From Rhodopirellula sp. (GTDB lineage: Bacteria > Planctomycetota > Planctomycetia > Pirellulales > Pirellulaceae), in contig PAXU01000118.1 of the NCBI GenBank assembly GCA_002714565.1, positions 1-18,021 of the forward strand: a stretch of 18,021 bases of DNA. Reading direction: 5' to 3'. The position numbers and the translations under genes are program-made. Below the pieces are notes generated by a model. It did not search any database. It saw only the letters and a program-made list of their open reading frames with translations, and had not been told where the DNA came from. Positions 7,406 through 15,140 of the stretch are shown piece after piece (positions within the stretch are counted from its first letter, which is position 1; every line of letters starts with the position of its first letter).

Positions 7406-9259
7406 CTACTCGCCACGTAGTGTACGGCGATGTGCGATGAGGCGACGGATATTTTCCAGATCATCGCACGGAGTGGCATCGATCAATCGACGCGTATATT
7501 CTTCTTGAGGATCACGATAGATTGCTTCGGACGGACCGAATTCAACGATTTTTCCGTCTTTCATAACTGCCATCATGTCTGCCATGAATTTCACGACGGA
7601 CAGGTCGTGGCTGATGAAAATATAGGTCAGACCGCGTGACTCCTGCAGGTCATTCAGAAGATTGAGTACCTGAGCCTGCACGGAAACATCAAGCGCCGAC
7701 ACAGATTCATCACAAACGATGAATTCCGGCTCAACGGCTAACGCTCTTGCGATACAAATTCTCTGTCGCTGTCCTCCAGAGAACTCATGCGGATAGCGGC
7801 CAAGATGTTCAGGCAGCATACCTACTTCTTCAAGTAGTGCTGCCGCACGTTGGATACGATCAGATTTGTCTTCGCCGATACCGTGCAACATCATGGGCTC
7901 GACCAGTGACGTTTGGATCGTCATCCGTGGATTCATCGACCCATACGGATCCTGGAAGATTATTTGCATTCGATTGCGCAGCGGCTGCATTTCCTTACGC
8001 GAAATACCGGCTAAGGAGTACCCATCAAAGTGCATGGAGCCACCGGTTGACCGGACCAACCGTAGTAGGGCGCGGCCTGTCGTGGTCTTTCCACAGCCTG
8101 ACTCACCCACCAGACCAAGCGTTTGGCCACGATAAACATCTAACGTGATGCCATCGACGGCTTTAACATGCCCGACTGTCTTCATCAGCAAGCCACGTTT
8201 TACAGGAAAGTGCACTTTCAGGCCGCTAAATCGAACAAGTGGTTCTGTTCCTTCGGCAATACAGGTTGCTTCACGGCCATAGCCTGATATTTCATCATCA
8301 AACCCAAGTTGTTCGAGTACACTTTTTGGGTGCAGGAGTCTTCCGCGACCGTATGTTTCGAAGTGATTTTGCCTGTCGGCTGTCATCTCTTTCGAAGTGA
8401 TTTCGACCTCGCCGTCATCACCTTCAGTTGTATCCATAAAGTCGGAAACGGTTGGCAGTCGCTTGTAAGGCGTGTCGAGCCGTGGACGGCAAGCCAGCAG
8501 TCCTTTGGTATAAGGGTGAGTCGGGTTTTCATAGACCGAAAGTACATCACCTTGTTCGACAACTTTACCGTGATACATAACGATGACGTCATCTGCAATT
8601 TCCGCGATAACACCGAGATCATGGGTAATAAACAGCACCGCCATTTGCCGCTCGTCTCGCAGCTCGCGGATTAAGTCGAGAATCTGCTTTTGTATCGTAA
8701 CGTCCAGTGCGGTTGTCGGTTCGTCAGCGATCAGCAGGCTTGGATTGCATGAAAGGGCCATTGCGATCATCACCCGTTGCTTTTGTCCGCCGGACATTTG
8801 ATGCGGGTAATATTCAACGCGAGATTCCGGTTCCGGAATGCCTACCTCGTTAAAAAGCTCAATGGTTTTCTCGCGTGCTTCCTTTTTCGATACCTTTTGG
8901 TGCTGAATGATCGCTTCCATCACCTGCTTCCCGACCTTATGAACGGGATTAAGAGAAGACATTGGTTCCTGAAAGATCATACTGATCTCACCGCCGCGGA
9001 TTTTCCGCATATCCGTTTCTGGGAGACTTACTAAATCTTGGCCGAGGAACGAAATGGAACCGTTTTCTACTTGTGCGGATGCGGCGAGCAGCCGCATGAT
9101 TGTTAGTGAGGTTACGGATTTTCCCGAACCGGATTCGCCGACCACGCCAAGCGTATGCCCTGGCTCAATCTGGAACGAGATATCATCTACGGCCTTAACC
9201 ACACCGCGATCGGTGTGAAAGTAGGTCTGCAGGTTTTGTACATCGATGACGGCGGACAT
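7406..9259 (-). CDS. Peptide ABC importer, fused double ATPase (OppDF/YejF type)
   Basis: This 617-residue protein carries both nucleotide-binding domains of a peptide importer on one chain, as in YejF. Domain 1 (about 1-270) has Walker A GESGSGKS (41-48), signature SGGQ (156-159) and Walker B with Asp179-Glu180, then the Opp/Dpp C-terminal extension HPYTKGLLACRPRLDTPYKRLP. An acidic linker (about 275-335) leads to domain 2, with Walker A GESGCGKT (385-392), signature SGGQ (494-497) and Asp517-Glu518. Domain 2 reads DES where the family usually has DEP, a minor change that keeps the catalytic glutamate. Both domains look active. It is the last gene of the operon, starting 2 bases after the second permease, and it ends convergent to epmA. 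The call as a peptide-family ATPase is firm; the transported substrate is unknown. Confidence 0.95.
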   Translation of the reverse strand: MSAVIDVQNLQTYFHTDRGVVKAVDDISFQIEPGHTLGVVGESGSGKSVTSLTIMRLLAASAQVENGSISFLGQDLVSLPETDMRKIRGGEISMIFQEPMSSLNPVHKVGKQVMEAIIQHQKVSKKEAREKTIELFNEVGIPEPESRVEYYPHQMSGGQKQRVMIAMALSCNPSLLIADEPTTALDVTIQKQILDLIRELRDERQMAVLFITHDLGVIAEIADDVIVMYHGKVVEQGDVLSVYENPTHPYTKGLLACRPRLDTPYKRLPTVSDFMDTTEGDDGEVEITSKEMTADRQNHFETYGRGRLLHPKSVLEQLGFDDEISGYGREATCIAEGTEPLVRFSGLKVHFPVKRGLLMKTVGHVKAVDGITLDVYRGQTLGLVGESGCGKTTTGRALLRLVRSTGGSMHFDGYSLAGISRKEMQPLRNRMQIIFQDPYGSMNPRMTIQTSLVEPMMLHGIGEDKSDRIQRAAALLEEVGMLPEHLGRYPHEFSGGQRQRICIARALAVEPEFIVCDESVSALDVSVQAQVLNLLNDLQESRGLTYIFISHDLSVVKFMADMMAVMKDGKIVEFGPSEAIYRDPQEEYTRRLIDATPCDDLENIRRLIAHRRTLRGE

Positions 9260-9261
9260 GA

Positions 9262-10359
9262 TTAATCTCTCGGGTCAGCGAGTCGTGGGTCAGTGGATTC
9301 CTGAAGACCTTCGCCAATCAGGTTATACGCCAGTACGGTGAGGAAGATGGCAATTCCCGGGAACAACAATTGCCACCAGTATCCGGACTGTAGTTTTTCG
9401 CGTCCTGAGTTGAGAACGGTTCCCCAGCTAGGATTGGGTGGTGAAATGCCGAATCCCAGCAGGCTCAACGCCGCCTCGACCAGAATAGCGGCAGCGATAC
9501 CAAACGCGATGGGTACGAGTACCGGTGCCAGGCTGTTGGGCAGGATATGCCGGAACATGATCCGGGTCGGGCGGGCCCCAAGACACCGTGCGGCTGCGAC
9601 GAATTCAGACTCCCGCAGCTTTAGGAATTCAGCACGGGTAAGGCGTGCCATGCCCGTCCATCCGGTCAGTCCGAGTACAGCCATCACGTGAAAGATATTG
9701 GGGCTCTCAACAACAGCAAGCAACGCAAGGATTAACACCAGACTCGGAACGCACATTACCACTTCGATAAACCGGCTCAGGGTGATGTCGACCCATCCTC
9801 CAAGGTATCCGGCAATGGCGCCGATACAGATACCAATAAGCGCAGACAGTCCCGTTGAGACGAATCCAACGAGCAATGCGATTCGCGTGCCATGTACCAT
9901 GCTCGCAAAAATGTCAAAGCCGGTCTTATAGGTTCCGAAAAGGTTTAGCGAACTCGGCGATCCTTGAGCATCGTAGGGGTTTCCGTCTTCGCCAAGTCCC
10001 CATTCATTTGCACGAACCGGGCGGTATGGATCTTGATAGACCAATGGCCAGATTGCCCAACTATCAGGGTCCTTTTGTTTTAAGTTTCGAGGGTACACTC
10101 GACGGAATTTATCCTTTTGGAAGATCGGGTTTTCCCAGCCACTGTAGTAATAACCCATGCAAGGAAAGTATATGCTGCCCTTGTACTTACAGATAATTGG
10201 TTTCGTGCCGGCGATCATAGGGGAGAACACGGCTACGCCCGAAAGGAAAACGATAAACAACAACGCAGCCATTGCCAGCTTGCGCCGTTTGTACCGCGAC
10301 CATGCCTGACTCCAGAAGCCAGGCGAATTTTCTATCTTTAGTGGTTCTTTGTCTGACAT
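9262..10359 (-). CDS. Peptide ABC importer permease (OppC/YejE type)
   Basis: This 365-residue inner-membrane permease forms half of the peptide channel. The first membrane helix (about 28-50) is followed by an unusually long extracytoplasmic stretch of about 95 residues. It begins GTKPIICKYKGSIYFPC, and a KP-(I/L)-Y-G-YFP pattern at this place is characteristic of YejE-like permeases. Then come LFGTYKTGFDIFASMVHGTRIAL, the remaining helices, and the EAA coupling loop ARCLGARPTRIMFRHILPNS, which contacts the ATPase. The C-terminus LAYNLIGEGLQESTDPRLADPR is typical. The start lies 3 bases after the upstream permease stop and the stop 2 bases before the ATPase, so the genes are tightly coupled. 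Family membership is clear; the Yej rather than Opp assignment is by resemblance. Confidence 0.94.
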   Translation of the reverse strand: MSDKEPLKIENSPGFWSQAWSRYKRRKLAMAALLFIVFLSGVAVFSPMIAGTKPIICKYKGSIYFPCMGYYYSGWENPIFQKDKFRRVYPRNLKQKDPDSWAIWPLVYQDPYRPVRANEWGLGEDGNPYDAQGSPSSLNLFGTYKTGFDIFASMVHGTRIALLVGFVSTGLSALIGICIGAIAGYLGGWVDITLSRFIEVVMCVPSLVLILALLAVVESPNIFHVMAVLGLTGWTGMARLTRAEFLKLRESEFVAAARCLGARPTRIMFRHILPNSLAPVLVPIAFGIAAAILVEAALSLLGFGISPPNPSWGTVLNSGREKLQSGYWWQLLFPGIAIFLTVLAYNLIGEGLQESTDPRLADPRD

Positions 10360-10362
10360 GGG

Positions 10363-11355
10363 CTAGTTGTACCGGATCCTCGGATCAACAAAGGCGTAGA
10401 GGATGTCTGCGATGAGTTGACCAAGTAAAGTGAGCACGGAGAACATTAGGGTAATAGTCATCAAGACTGTGTAGTCACGAGCGCCAATGGAGTCGAAGAA
10501 TAACGTTCCCATTCCCGGCCAGTTAAAGATTTGTTCAAGGATGATTGCACCGCTTAAGAGGCCTGGTAATGTCAGGCCGAGCAGTGTTACAAACGGGATT
10601 AATGTGTTTCTAAATGCGTGATGAATGAGAATTCGGATGGGGCCGAGCCCTTTTGCCTTGGCTGTACGAATGTAGTCCTGCCGAATGACTTCTTCCATAT
10701 TTGCTTTGATAAATCGACAATAATACGCGAGGCTTCCATAGGTAAAACAGGTTACAGGCAGAATCATATGCTTGAAGGAATCCCACGCTCGTTCGGTTGC
10801 CGTGAAGGATTCATAGTCCGGATCATGGGCACCCATCAGCGGTAATTCGAACCATGTGTCGCCGAGCTTGATTGCAAATAACAGCTGCAGGAATAGCGCA
10901 GCAACGAACGACGGAAACGAATAGAGCATGTACAAGACAAAACTCATCGCGCGCTCTTCTGTCTTGCCACTACGTACGGTGGAGTAAAGGCCCATTGGCA
11001 AGGCCAGCAGATAAGTAAGGATCAGCGACGTGATGCTCAACTGTAATGTTGGTCCGATGGCATCCTTAATTAAGGCAAGAACCGGCTTTTTTACAGAAAA
11101 GCTCGTACCGAATTCGAATGTGCACGCATTTTTGAGCCAGGTGAAGTATGCTTCGTACCAGGGTTTGTCCAGACCGTAGACAGCTAGCAGTCGCTCAACA
11201 TCCGCCTTGCTGATCATCTTGCTCGGATCCATCATCGCCGGATCCGTATCCATCGGATTGCCCGGCATATTGCGAATCAGCCCATAAATCACGAATGTGA
11301 TCAATAGGAGGGTGAATGCGCCGATTAAGATGCGCCGAACAAGGTAGTTGAGCAT
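10363..11355 (-). CDS. Peptide ABC importer permease (OppB/YejB type)
   Basis: This 330-residue permease partners the OppC/YejE-type protein. It starts with the family-typical MLNYLVRRILIGAFTLLLITFVIYGL helix, then MPGNP and the YGLDKPWYEAYFTWLKNA segment seen in OppB, DppB and YejB. Further membrane helices follow, with the coupling loop TAKAKGLGPIRILIHHAFRNTLIP and the C-terminus ILYAFVDPRIRYN. A good ribosome binding site, AGGGA on the minus strand at 11362-11366, lies 6 bases before the ATG and supports the start. The gene follows the binding-protein gene after 57 bases that contain a hairpin, and precedes the second permease by 3 bases. Confidence 0.95.
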   Translation of the reverse strand: MLNYLVRRILIGAFTLLLITFVIYGLIRNMPGNPMDTDPAMMDPSKMISKADVERLLAVYGLDKPWYEAYFTWLKNACTFEFGTSFSVKKPVLALIKDAIGPTLQLSITSLILTYLLALPMGLYSTVRSGKTEERAMSFVLYMLYSFPSFVAALFLQLLFAIKLGDTWFELPLMGAHDPDYESFTATERAWDSFKHMILPVTCFTYGSLAYYCRFIKANMEEVIRQDYIRTAKAKGLGPIRILIHHAFRNTLIPFVTLLGLTLPGLLSGAIILEQIFNWPGMGTLFFDSIGARDYTVLMTITLMFSVLTLLGQLIADILYAFVDPRIRYN

Positions 11356-11378
11356 TTATTGTCCCTACAACGGATTCA

Positions 11379-11395
11379 GGAACAACATGTGTTCC
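11379..11395 (-). other. Intergenic hairpin between binding-protein and permease genes
   Basis: GGAACA and TGTTCC form a 6-base stem around a 5-base loop, between the stop of the binding-protein gene and the ribosome binding site of the first permease. In many solute-transport operons such a hairpin protects the upstream transcript or partly attenuates read-through, so that the binding protein is made in excess. No T-run follows. That role is inferred from position. Confidence 0.4.
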
Positions 11396-11412
11396 CTTTG
11401 GAAGCATGGGTT

Positions 11413-13701
11413 TTACTGCATTGCAGGAGATTTGAAAATGCTGCTTTCGCCTGGGCCATAGCTGTATGGCCCACGAGCACTGAAATTCACTCCGCGAAGC
11501 TCTTTATTGAAGGCAAAATAGGCGTTTCGGTAGTATAGCCAAGTGTAGGGCTGATCTTCGTATAGCTTCAAGTGAATCTGTCGGTAGATTTCACGACGTT
11601 TGTCTGGATCCAATTCATATTTGCCATCGATAAAGAGCTGGTCAATCTCGGGGCTTGAATAACAAACGTAATTCCGTCCACTGTCAATCGCCTTAGTTGC
11701 CCATAGATTCTCGCTCGTGTCGGGATCTGTTCCCGTTCCCCAACCACCAAACTGAGCATGGAATTGATGATTTCGTGATCGATCCTGCAGCGTGGTGAAT
11801 TCGATTGGACTCACGCTGCACTCAATACCGATCTGATCGAGGTTTTCCTGAAGCAATTCACACATGGCAACGCGGTCGGGACGATTACTCGACACGATCG
11901 TGAACTTGAATGGCACCCGTTGGACGCTATCGATTTGGCCGTCAAAACCATCATCGATGAACACCATGCCATCGAGGATACCGTCATCATCCGTGTCTTC
12001 CCAACCAGCTTCGGCGAGCAATTCCTCCGCAAGATCCAGATCCTGTTTGTACGATTCAGGCAACGTCGCCGGCGACCATGGGCTAGTACTGTGGAAGATA
12101 CCACGTGCTGCTTCGTCTAGGTTGTTTCGATGTCGCGTTAACAGTTCATTGTGGTCATAGGCTAAACCCATTGCTTTACGAACACGAACATCACGGAAGA
12201 AATGGGAACGGTTATTCCATCCAAAGTAAAAATATACCCACTCAATATCGTAGGCCTTGGTGTTCTTGCTATAGAATTCCTCGTCACCCGTTTGATCTGT
12301 CCACTGCGGTGGCGTGAGCTGGTACTCGTCGATATCACCTTTCTTGAGTGACAACAAAGCCGTATTCGGATCTTCAATAATTGTGAAACGGATGTTTCTG
12401 AAATATGGGATGGCACGGACCTGAGCTCCGTCAATGGTGTGATAGCTTTCACGTCGCTCAAGTGTGATTTCCTGACCACGCACACGCTTTGTAATGACGT
12501 ACGCCCCGCCAGTCACAGGATTTTCATCCTTTTCAACGTGGTAAGCACTCGACTGCATCGTCGGGTCTTCCGCGACGGAGGCCTCAAATACGTGTTTTGG
12601 AATAATCGGAAAGAGGATATTCCAGACATTGGTTGCAAGCGAGTCAGGGTGAAAGAACACAACGGTTCGATCATCGTATGCTTTTACACCGAGCAACTGA
12701 TCTGTACCACTTCGTACCGCCGGCACCGGAACTTTCGATGTCATGATAACTTTGTATGAGAATTCCACATCGTGCGCTGTGATTTTCGTCCCATCAGACC
12801 AGATTAGATCGTCTCGAAGGACAATCTTGTCGAAGAGTCCATCGTGGCTCGTTTGCCATGAAACGATTCCGTCCTCGCTGCCGTATGGTGTAAAGGTCCA
12901 ATCGAAGCCAAGCAATCCAAAATTGATGAGGCCGGAGACGTCGAATTCTGCAGACGAGCTTGCCATCAACGGATTTGTGCTACGAACATCACCCGCTGTA
13001 TGCCGACTCCAGCTTGCATTGAAATCGGCGTTTGAGCCGTCCAGCGATGCAAGTCGACCAAGCGCGGATCTGATCTTGGAGTTATTGACCGGTGAATCAT
13101 TCACCAGTGCCATGGCTTCTTCGATGGTTGCTTCCGCTTCTTCGTTTTCTTGTCGCTGACGCATCAGATCCATGGCATCCAAAACGGGCTTGTCCACCCA
13201 TTCGGCGTCAGCATCCAGATCCGCAAGCTCTGGAAACTCATCATCCGCCATCGGCACGAGGTCGCCGAGTTGAAATGGCACGTTTTCATCACCGCCGTCA
13301 TCAACGGTTTGCTCTGTGGTTTTGGTTTTTTCCTGACCCAGATTTGACCGTTTTACGTGTGAATCTTTCAGTTGTTTGTTGAGCGTGGCGAGTTTATCCT
13401 CATCCTGTCCCACGTATTCCGCTAGCAGGTTGGGTACGGTTTCAAAGAGCGGAATCATGTTGCCGCCGTTGTCCTTAAGCTCTTGTTCGACCTCGGCAAC
13501 AGTTGTGATTTTTACTGAACCAAGAACGGCATTCGGCTTTACTTCTAAAGTATCAGCACCTGTTTCCGTTTCTACGGCGTTACTGCCACCGCCTCCACCA
13601 TTGGCTGCACCAATATCACCGGCTTCTCTTGAACAGCCACTGGCAATGACAGTAAGCGTGGCGAAACATAGGAGAAAAGAAAGTTTCCTGAAGAAGGTCA
13701 T
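11413..13701 (-). CDS. Peptide-binding lipoprotein of the ABC importer, with long acidic N-terminal extension
   Basis: This 762-residue family 5 solute-binding protein (OppA/YejA-like) delivers peptides or similar substrates to the permeases. A lipoprotein signal ends in ASGC, with Cys23 as the likely lipidated residue. A glycine stretch (35-39) and about 180 residues of acidic, low-complexity sequence (to about 225) follow, including DDEFPELADLDADAEWVD and a glutamate-rich helix. The recognisable domain starts near residue 225 and contains WSDGTKITAHDVEFSYK (301-317), VRVRKAMGLAYD and, late in the chain, an aspartate-rich DTDDDGILDG insert that looks calcium-binding. Family members are usually 500-600 residues, so the excess is almost all N-terminal. 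It is the first gene of the operon; an AGGA lies about 11 bases before the ATG. Family call firm, role of the extension unknown. Confidence 0.93.
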   Translation of the reverse strand: MTFFRKLSFLLCFATLTVIASGCSREAGDIGAANGGGGGSNAVETETGADTLEVKPNAVLGSVKITTVAEVEQELKDNGGNMIPLFETVPNLLAEYVGQDEDKLATLNKQLKDSHVKRSNLGQEKTKTTEQTVDDGGDENVPFQLGDLVPMADDEFPELADLDADAEWVDKPVLDAMDLMRQRQENEEAEATIEEAMALVNDSPVNNSKIRSALGRLASLDGSNADFNASWSRHTAGDVRSTNPLMASSSAEFDVSGLINFGLLGFDWTFTPYGSEDGIVSWQTSHDGLFDKIVLRDDLIWSDGTKITAHDVEFSYKVIMTSKVPVPAVRSGTDQLLGVKAYDDRTVVFFHPDSLATNVWNILFPIIPKHVFEASVAEDPTMQSSAYHVEKDENPVTGGAYVITKRVRGQEITLERRESYHTIDGAQVRAIPYFRNIRFTIIEDPNTALLSLKKGDIDEYQLTPPQWTDQTGDEEFYSKNTKAYDIEWVYFYFGWNNRSHFFRDVRVRKAMGLAYDHNELLTRHRNNLDEAARGIFHSTSPWSPATLPESYKQDLDLAEELLAEAGWEDTDDDGILDGMVFIDDGFDGQIDSVQRVPFKFTIVSSNRPDRVAMCELLQENLDQIGIECSVSPIEFTTLQDRSRNHQFHAQFGGWGTGTDPDTSENLWATKAIDSGRNYVCYSSPEIDQLFIDGKYELDPDKRREIYRQIHLKLYEDQPYTWLYYRNAYFAFNKELRGVNFSARGPYSYGPGESSIFKSPAMQ

Positions 13702-13829
13702 GACAGATTACGTCCTGTTTTGGTCAGTATTGGGAGCTTGAAAAATGGTCGTAGTACAACTCGTATTGTCGGAAAAAAAGTTGTGATGTGCAAACGCCTG
13801 TTGAGGGTACTAAGGCCCACCGCAGCCGA

Positions 13830-13843
13830 GAGCCATCAGGCTC
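13830..13843 (-). other. Small hairpin just after the bioF stop codon
   Basis: GAGCC and GGCTC form a 5-base stem around a 4-base loop, one base after the TGA of the BioF-type gene on the minus strand. No T-tract follows, so it is a weak terminator candidate at best. The remaining bases up to 13702 separate bioF from the transporter operon on the same strand. A T7 run lies there (13773-13779, minus strand), but I could not find a convincing stem before it or a clear promoter after it. Confidence 0.25.
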
Positions 13844-13844
13844 G

Positions 13845-14984
13845 TCATCTTACGATGCTCAACACCTCAGCAAGGGCATCAATCTGCTCGACCGAATGGC
13901 TTGCAGTTAGCCCAATCCGTAACATTGCCTCACCGTCGGGAACCGTTGGAGGTCGGATAGCAGCGACTAGAAAACCTGCTTTAAAAAGCTGCTGAGATAA
14001 AGAGAGCGTCTTGTCATTCGCACCAATGCGAATGGGCACAATGTGAGAAGGATGGTTTTCATCAATTAGCCGATTCGTCGCCAGTCGTGATACAAGACGG
14101 TCGCGTAATGCAAGCAAGTGCGTTCTTCTGTTCGAGTCACTTTGTACTATCTCCAGTCCCGCCAACGACATTTCACAAACACCATTTGGCATGGAGGTCG
14201 AGTACACGTAGCTGCGAGCTTTATTTCGCAACCAATTAATCAACTGACTCGTTCCCGTGACGACACCACCTACACTACCGAGTGCTTTGCTAAAGGTACT
14301 GACCGTGATATGCACTCCTGATTCGACATCCGCTTCCTCTGCCAACCCTCGGGCACTGTTGCCATATACGCCTGTTGCATGAGCTTCGTCAATCATCAAC
14401 ATGGCGCCCTCGTCATCTGCTATTTGCGAGAGACTACCAAGATTCGCTACGTCGCCATCCATACTGAATAATGTGTCGGTAACAATGAGTTTTCTTCGGG
14501 CCTGCACGCTGGTTATCAACTCGGTTAGATGGTCGATATCATTGTGCCGGTAAACGAAGACGTCCGCATTAGAGAGTCGGCAGCCATCAATGATACTTGC
14601 ATGGTTGCGTGCATCGCTGAAGACGGCATCTCCATTGCTGACGATTGCTGGAATCGTACCCATGTTTGCCGCAAACCCGCTTGAAAACAACATGGCTGAT
14701 TCGGATGCCTTGAACTCGCAAAAGCATTGTTCAAGGGTCTTATGAGCTGAGGTGTAGCCAGTGATTAGGGGACTTGCGCCACTTCCCCACTGTTGATCAC
14801 TACTATCTCTTTTCAATTCAGCCGCGATGCCCAGATAGTCGTTGCTGGAGAAGTTGGTTAATTCCTGACCCGCGATTGAAATAAAACCGGGGCGGTAGCT
14901 AACATCACGCGTTCGTATCGTGCGAAGCGCATCTGCTGCGTTCAACGCGTCTAGTTCGTCATCAATCCAATCAAGAGGTTGCAT
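13845..14984 (-). CDS. bioF: 8-amino-7-oxononanoate synthase-type PLP enzyme
   Basis: The enzyme belongs to the alpha-oxoamine synthases; BioF condenses pimeloyl-ACP (or -CoA) with L-alanine in the first committed step of biotin ring assembly. From the ATG at 14984 the protein has 379 residues, against 384 in E. coli. FSSNDYLG, the pocket GFAANMGT, IDEAHATGVYG and TFSKALGSVGG are present; the PLP lysine falls at residue 233, close to Lys236 of E. coli BioF. The C-terminal IRPPTVPDGEAMLRIGLTASHS is the BioF version of a segment that differs in 2-amino-3-ketobutyrate ligase and serine palmitoyltransferase. A longer reading from a GTG at 15116 adds 44 residues, but it translates a strong palindrome and has no family match. 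No other biotin gene is in the window, so a related oxoamine synthase remains possible. Confidence 0.85.
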   Translation of the reverse strand: MQPLDWIDDELDALNAADALRTIRTRDVSYRPGFISIAGQELTNFSSNDYLGIAAELKRDSSDQQWGSGASPLITGYTSAHKTLEQCFCEFKASESAMLFSSGFAANMGTIPAIVSNGDAVFSDARNHASIIDGCRLSNADVFVYRHNDIDHLTELITSVQARRKLIVTDTLFSMDGDVANLGSLSQIADDEGAMLMIDEAHATGVYGNSARGLAEEADVESGVHITVSTFSKALGSVGGVVTGTSQLINWLRNKARSYVYSTSMPNGVCEMSLAGLEIVQSDSNRRTHLLALRDRLVSRLATNRLIDENHPSHIVPIRIGANDKTLSLSQQLFKAGFLVAAIRPPTVPDGEAMLRIGLTASHSVEQIDALAEVLSIVR

Positions 14985-15048
14985 TGGCGTATTTGAATGC
15001 GCAAGACCTATGAGGGCAAGACTAGAGCAATCGCTTTCAATAGGCCCT

Positions 15049-15075
15049 GCGGGGTTCGGCTGCGCCGAGCCCCGC
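15049..15075. repeat. GC-rich palindrome between the MacB-type permease gene and bioF
   Basis: GCGGGGTTCGGC (15049-15060) and GCCGAGCCCCGC (15064-15075) form a 12-base inverted repeat with one mismatch around a 3-base loop. The mismatch is a G-U pair in plus-strand RNA and an A-C mismatch in minus-strand RNA. It is much more GC-rich than its surroundings. It stands in the 156-base gap after the permease stop, where a terminator for the minus-strand operon would sit, but no T-run follows on either strand. It could be a stem-only terminator, an mRNA 3' stabiliser, or one copy of a REP-like dispersed element. Confidence 0.6.
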
Positions 15076-15140
15076 GGTTGCCACAGCCATGTGCGTTGCC
15101 CAGTTACATGCAACACGACCCTGCGGCTTGCATATCCGCT

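Noticed and set aside
7747..8674. Several plus-strand open frames opposite the fused ATPase
   Set aside because: They lack domain signatures and are fully covered by the well-supported minus-strand ATPase.
13773..13779. T7 run on the minus strand as a rho-independent terminator for bioF
   Set aside because: Only a stem of about 3 bases can be formed immediately before it, too weak to call.
13845..14984. Serine palmitoyltransferase that would link with the ceramidase-like gene
   Set aside because: The C-terminal segment IRPPTVPDGEAMLRI is the BioF version, and the gene is 11 kb away on the other strand.
15045..15080. GGTTCGGC within the palindrome as a tRNA T-arm
   Set aside because: No acceptor stem, anticodon arm or CCA end can be built around it; the sequence is explained by a simple hairpin.
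14985..15116. 44-residue N-terminal extension of the BioF-type protein from a GTG start
   Set aside because: It translates through the GC-rich palindrome, has no family match, and the shorter start puts the PLP lysine and total length where BioF has them.
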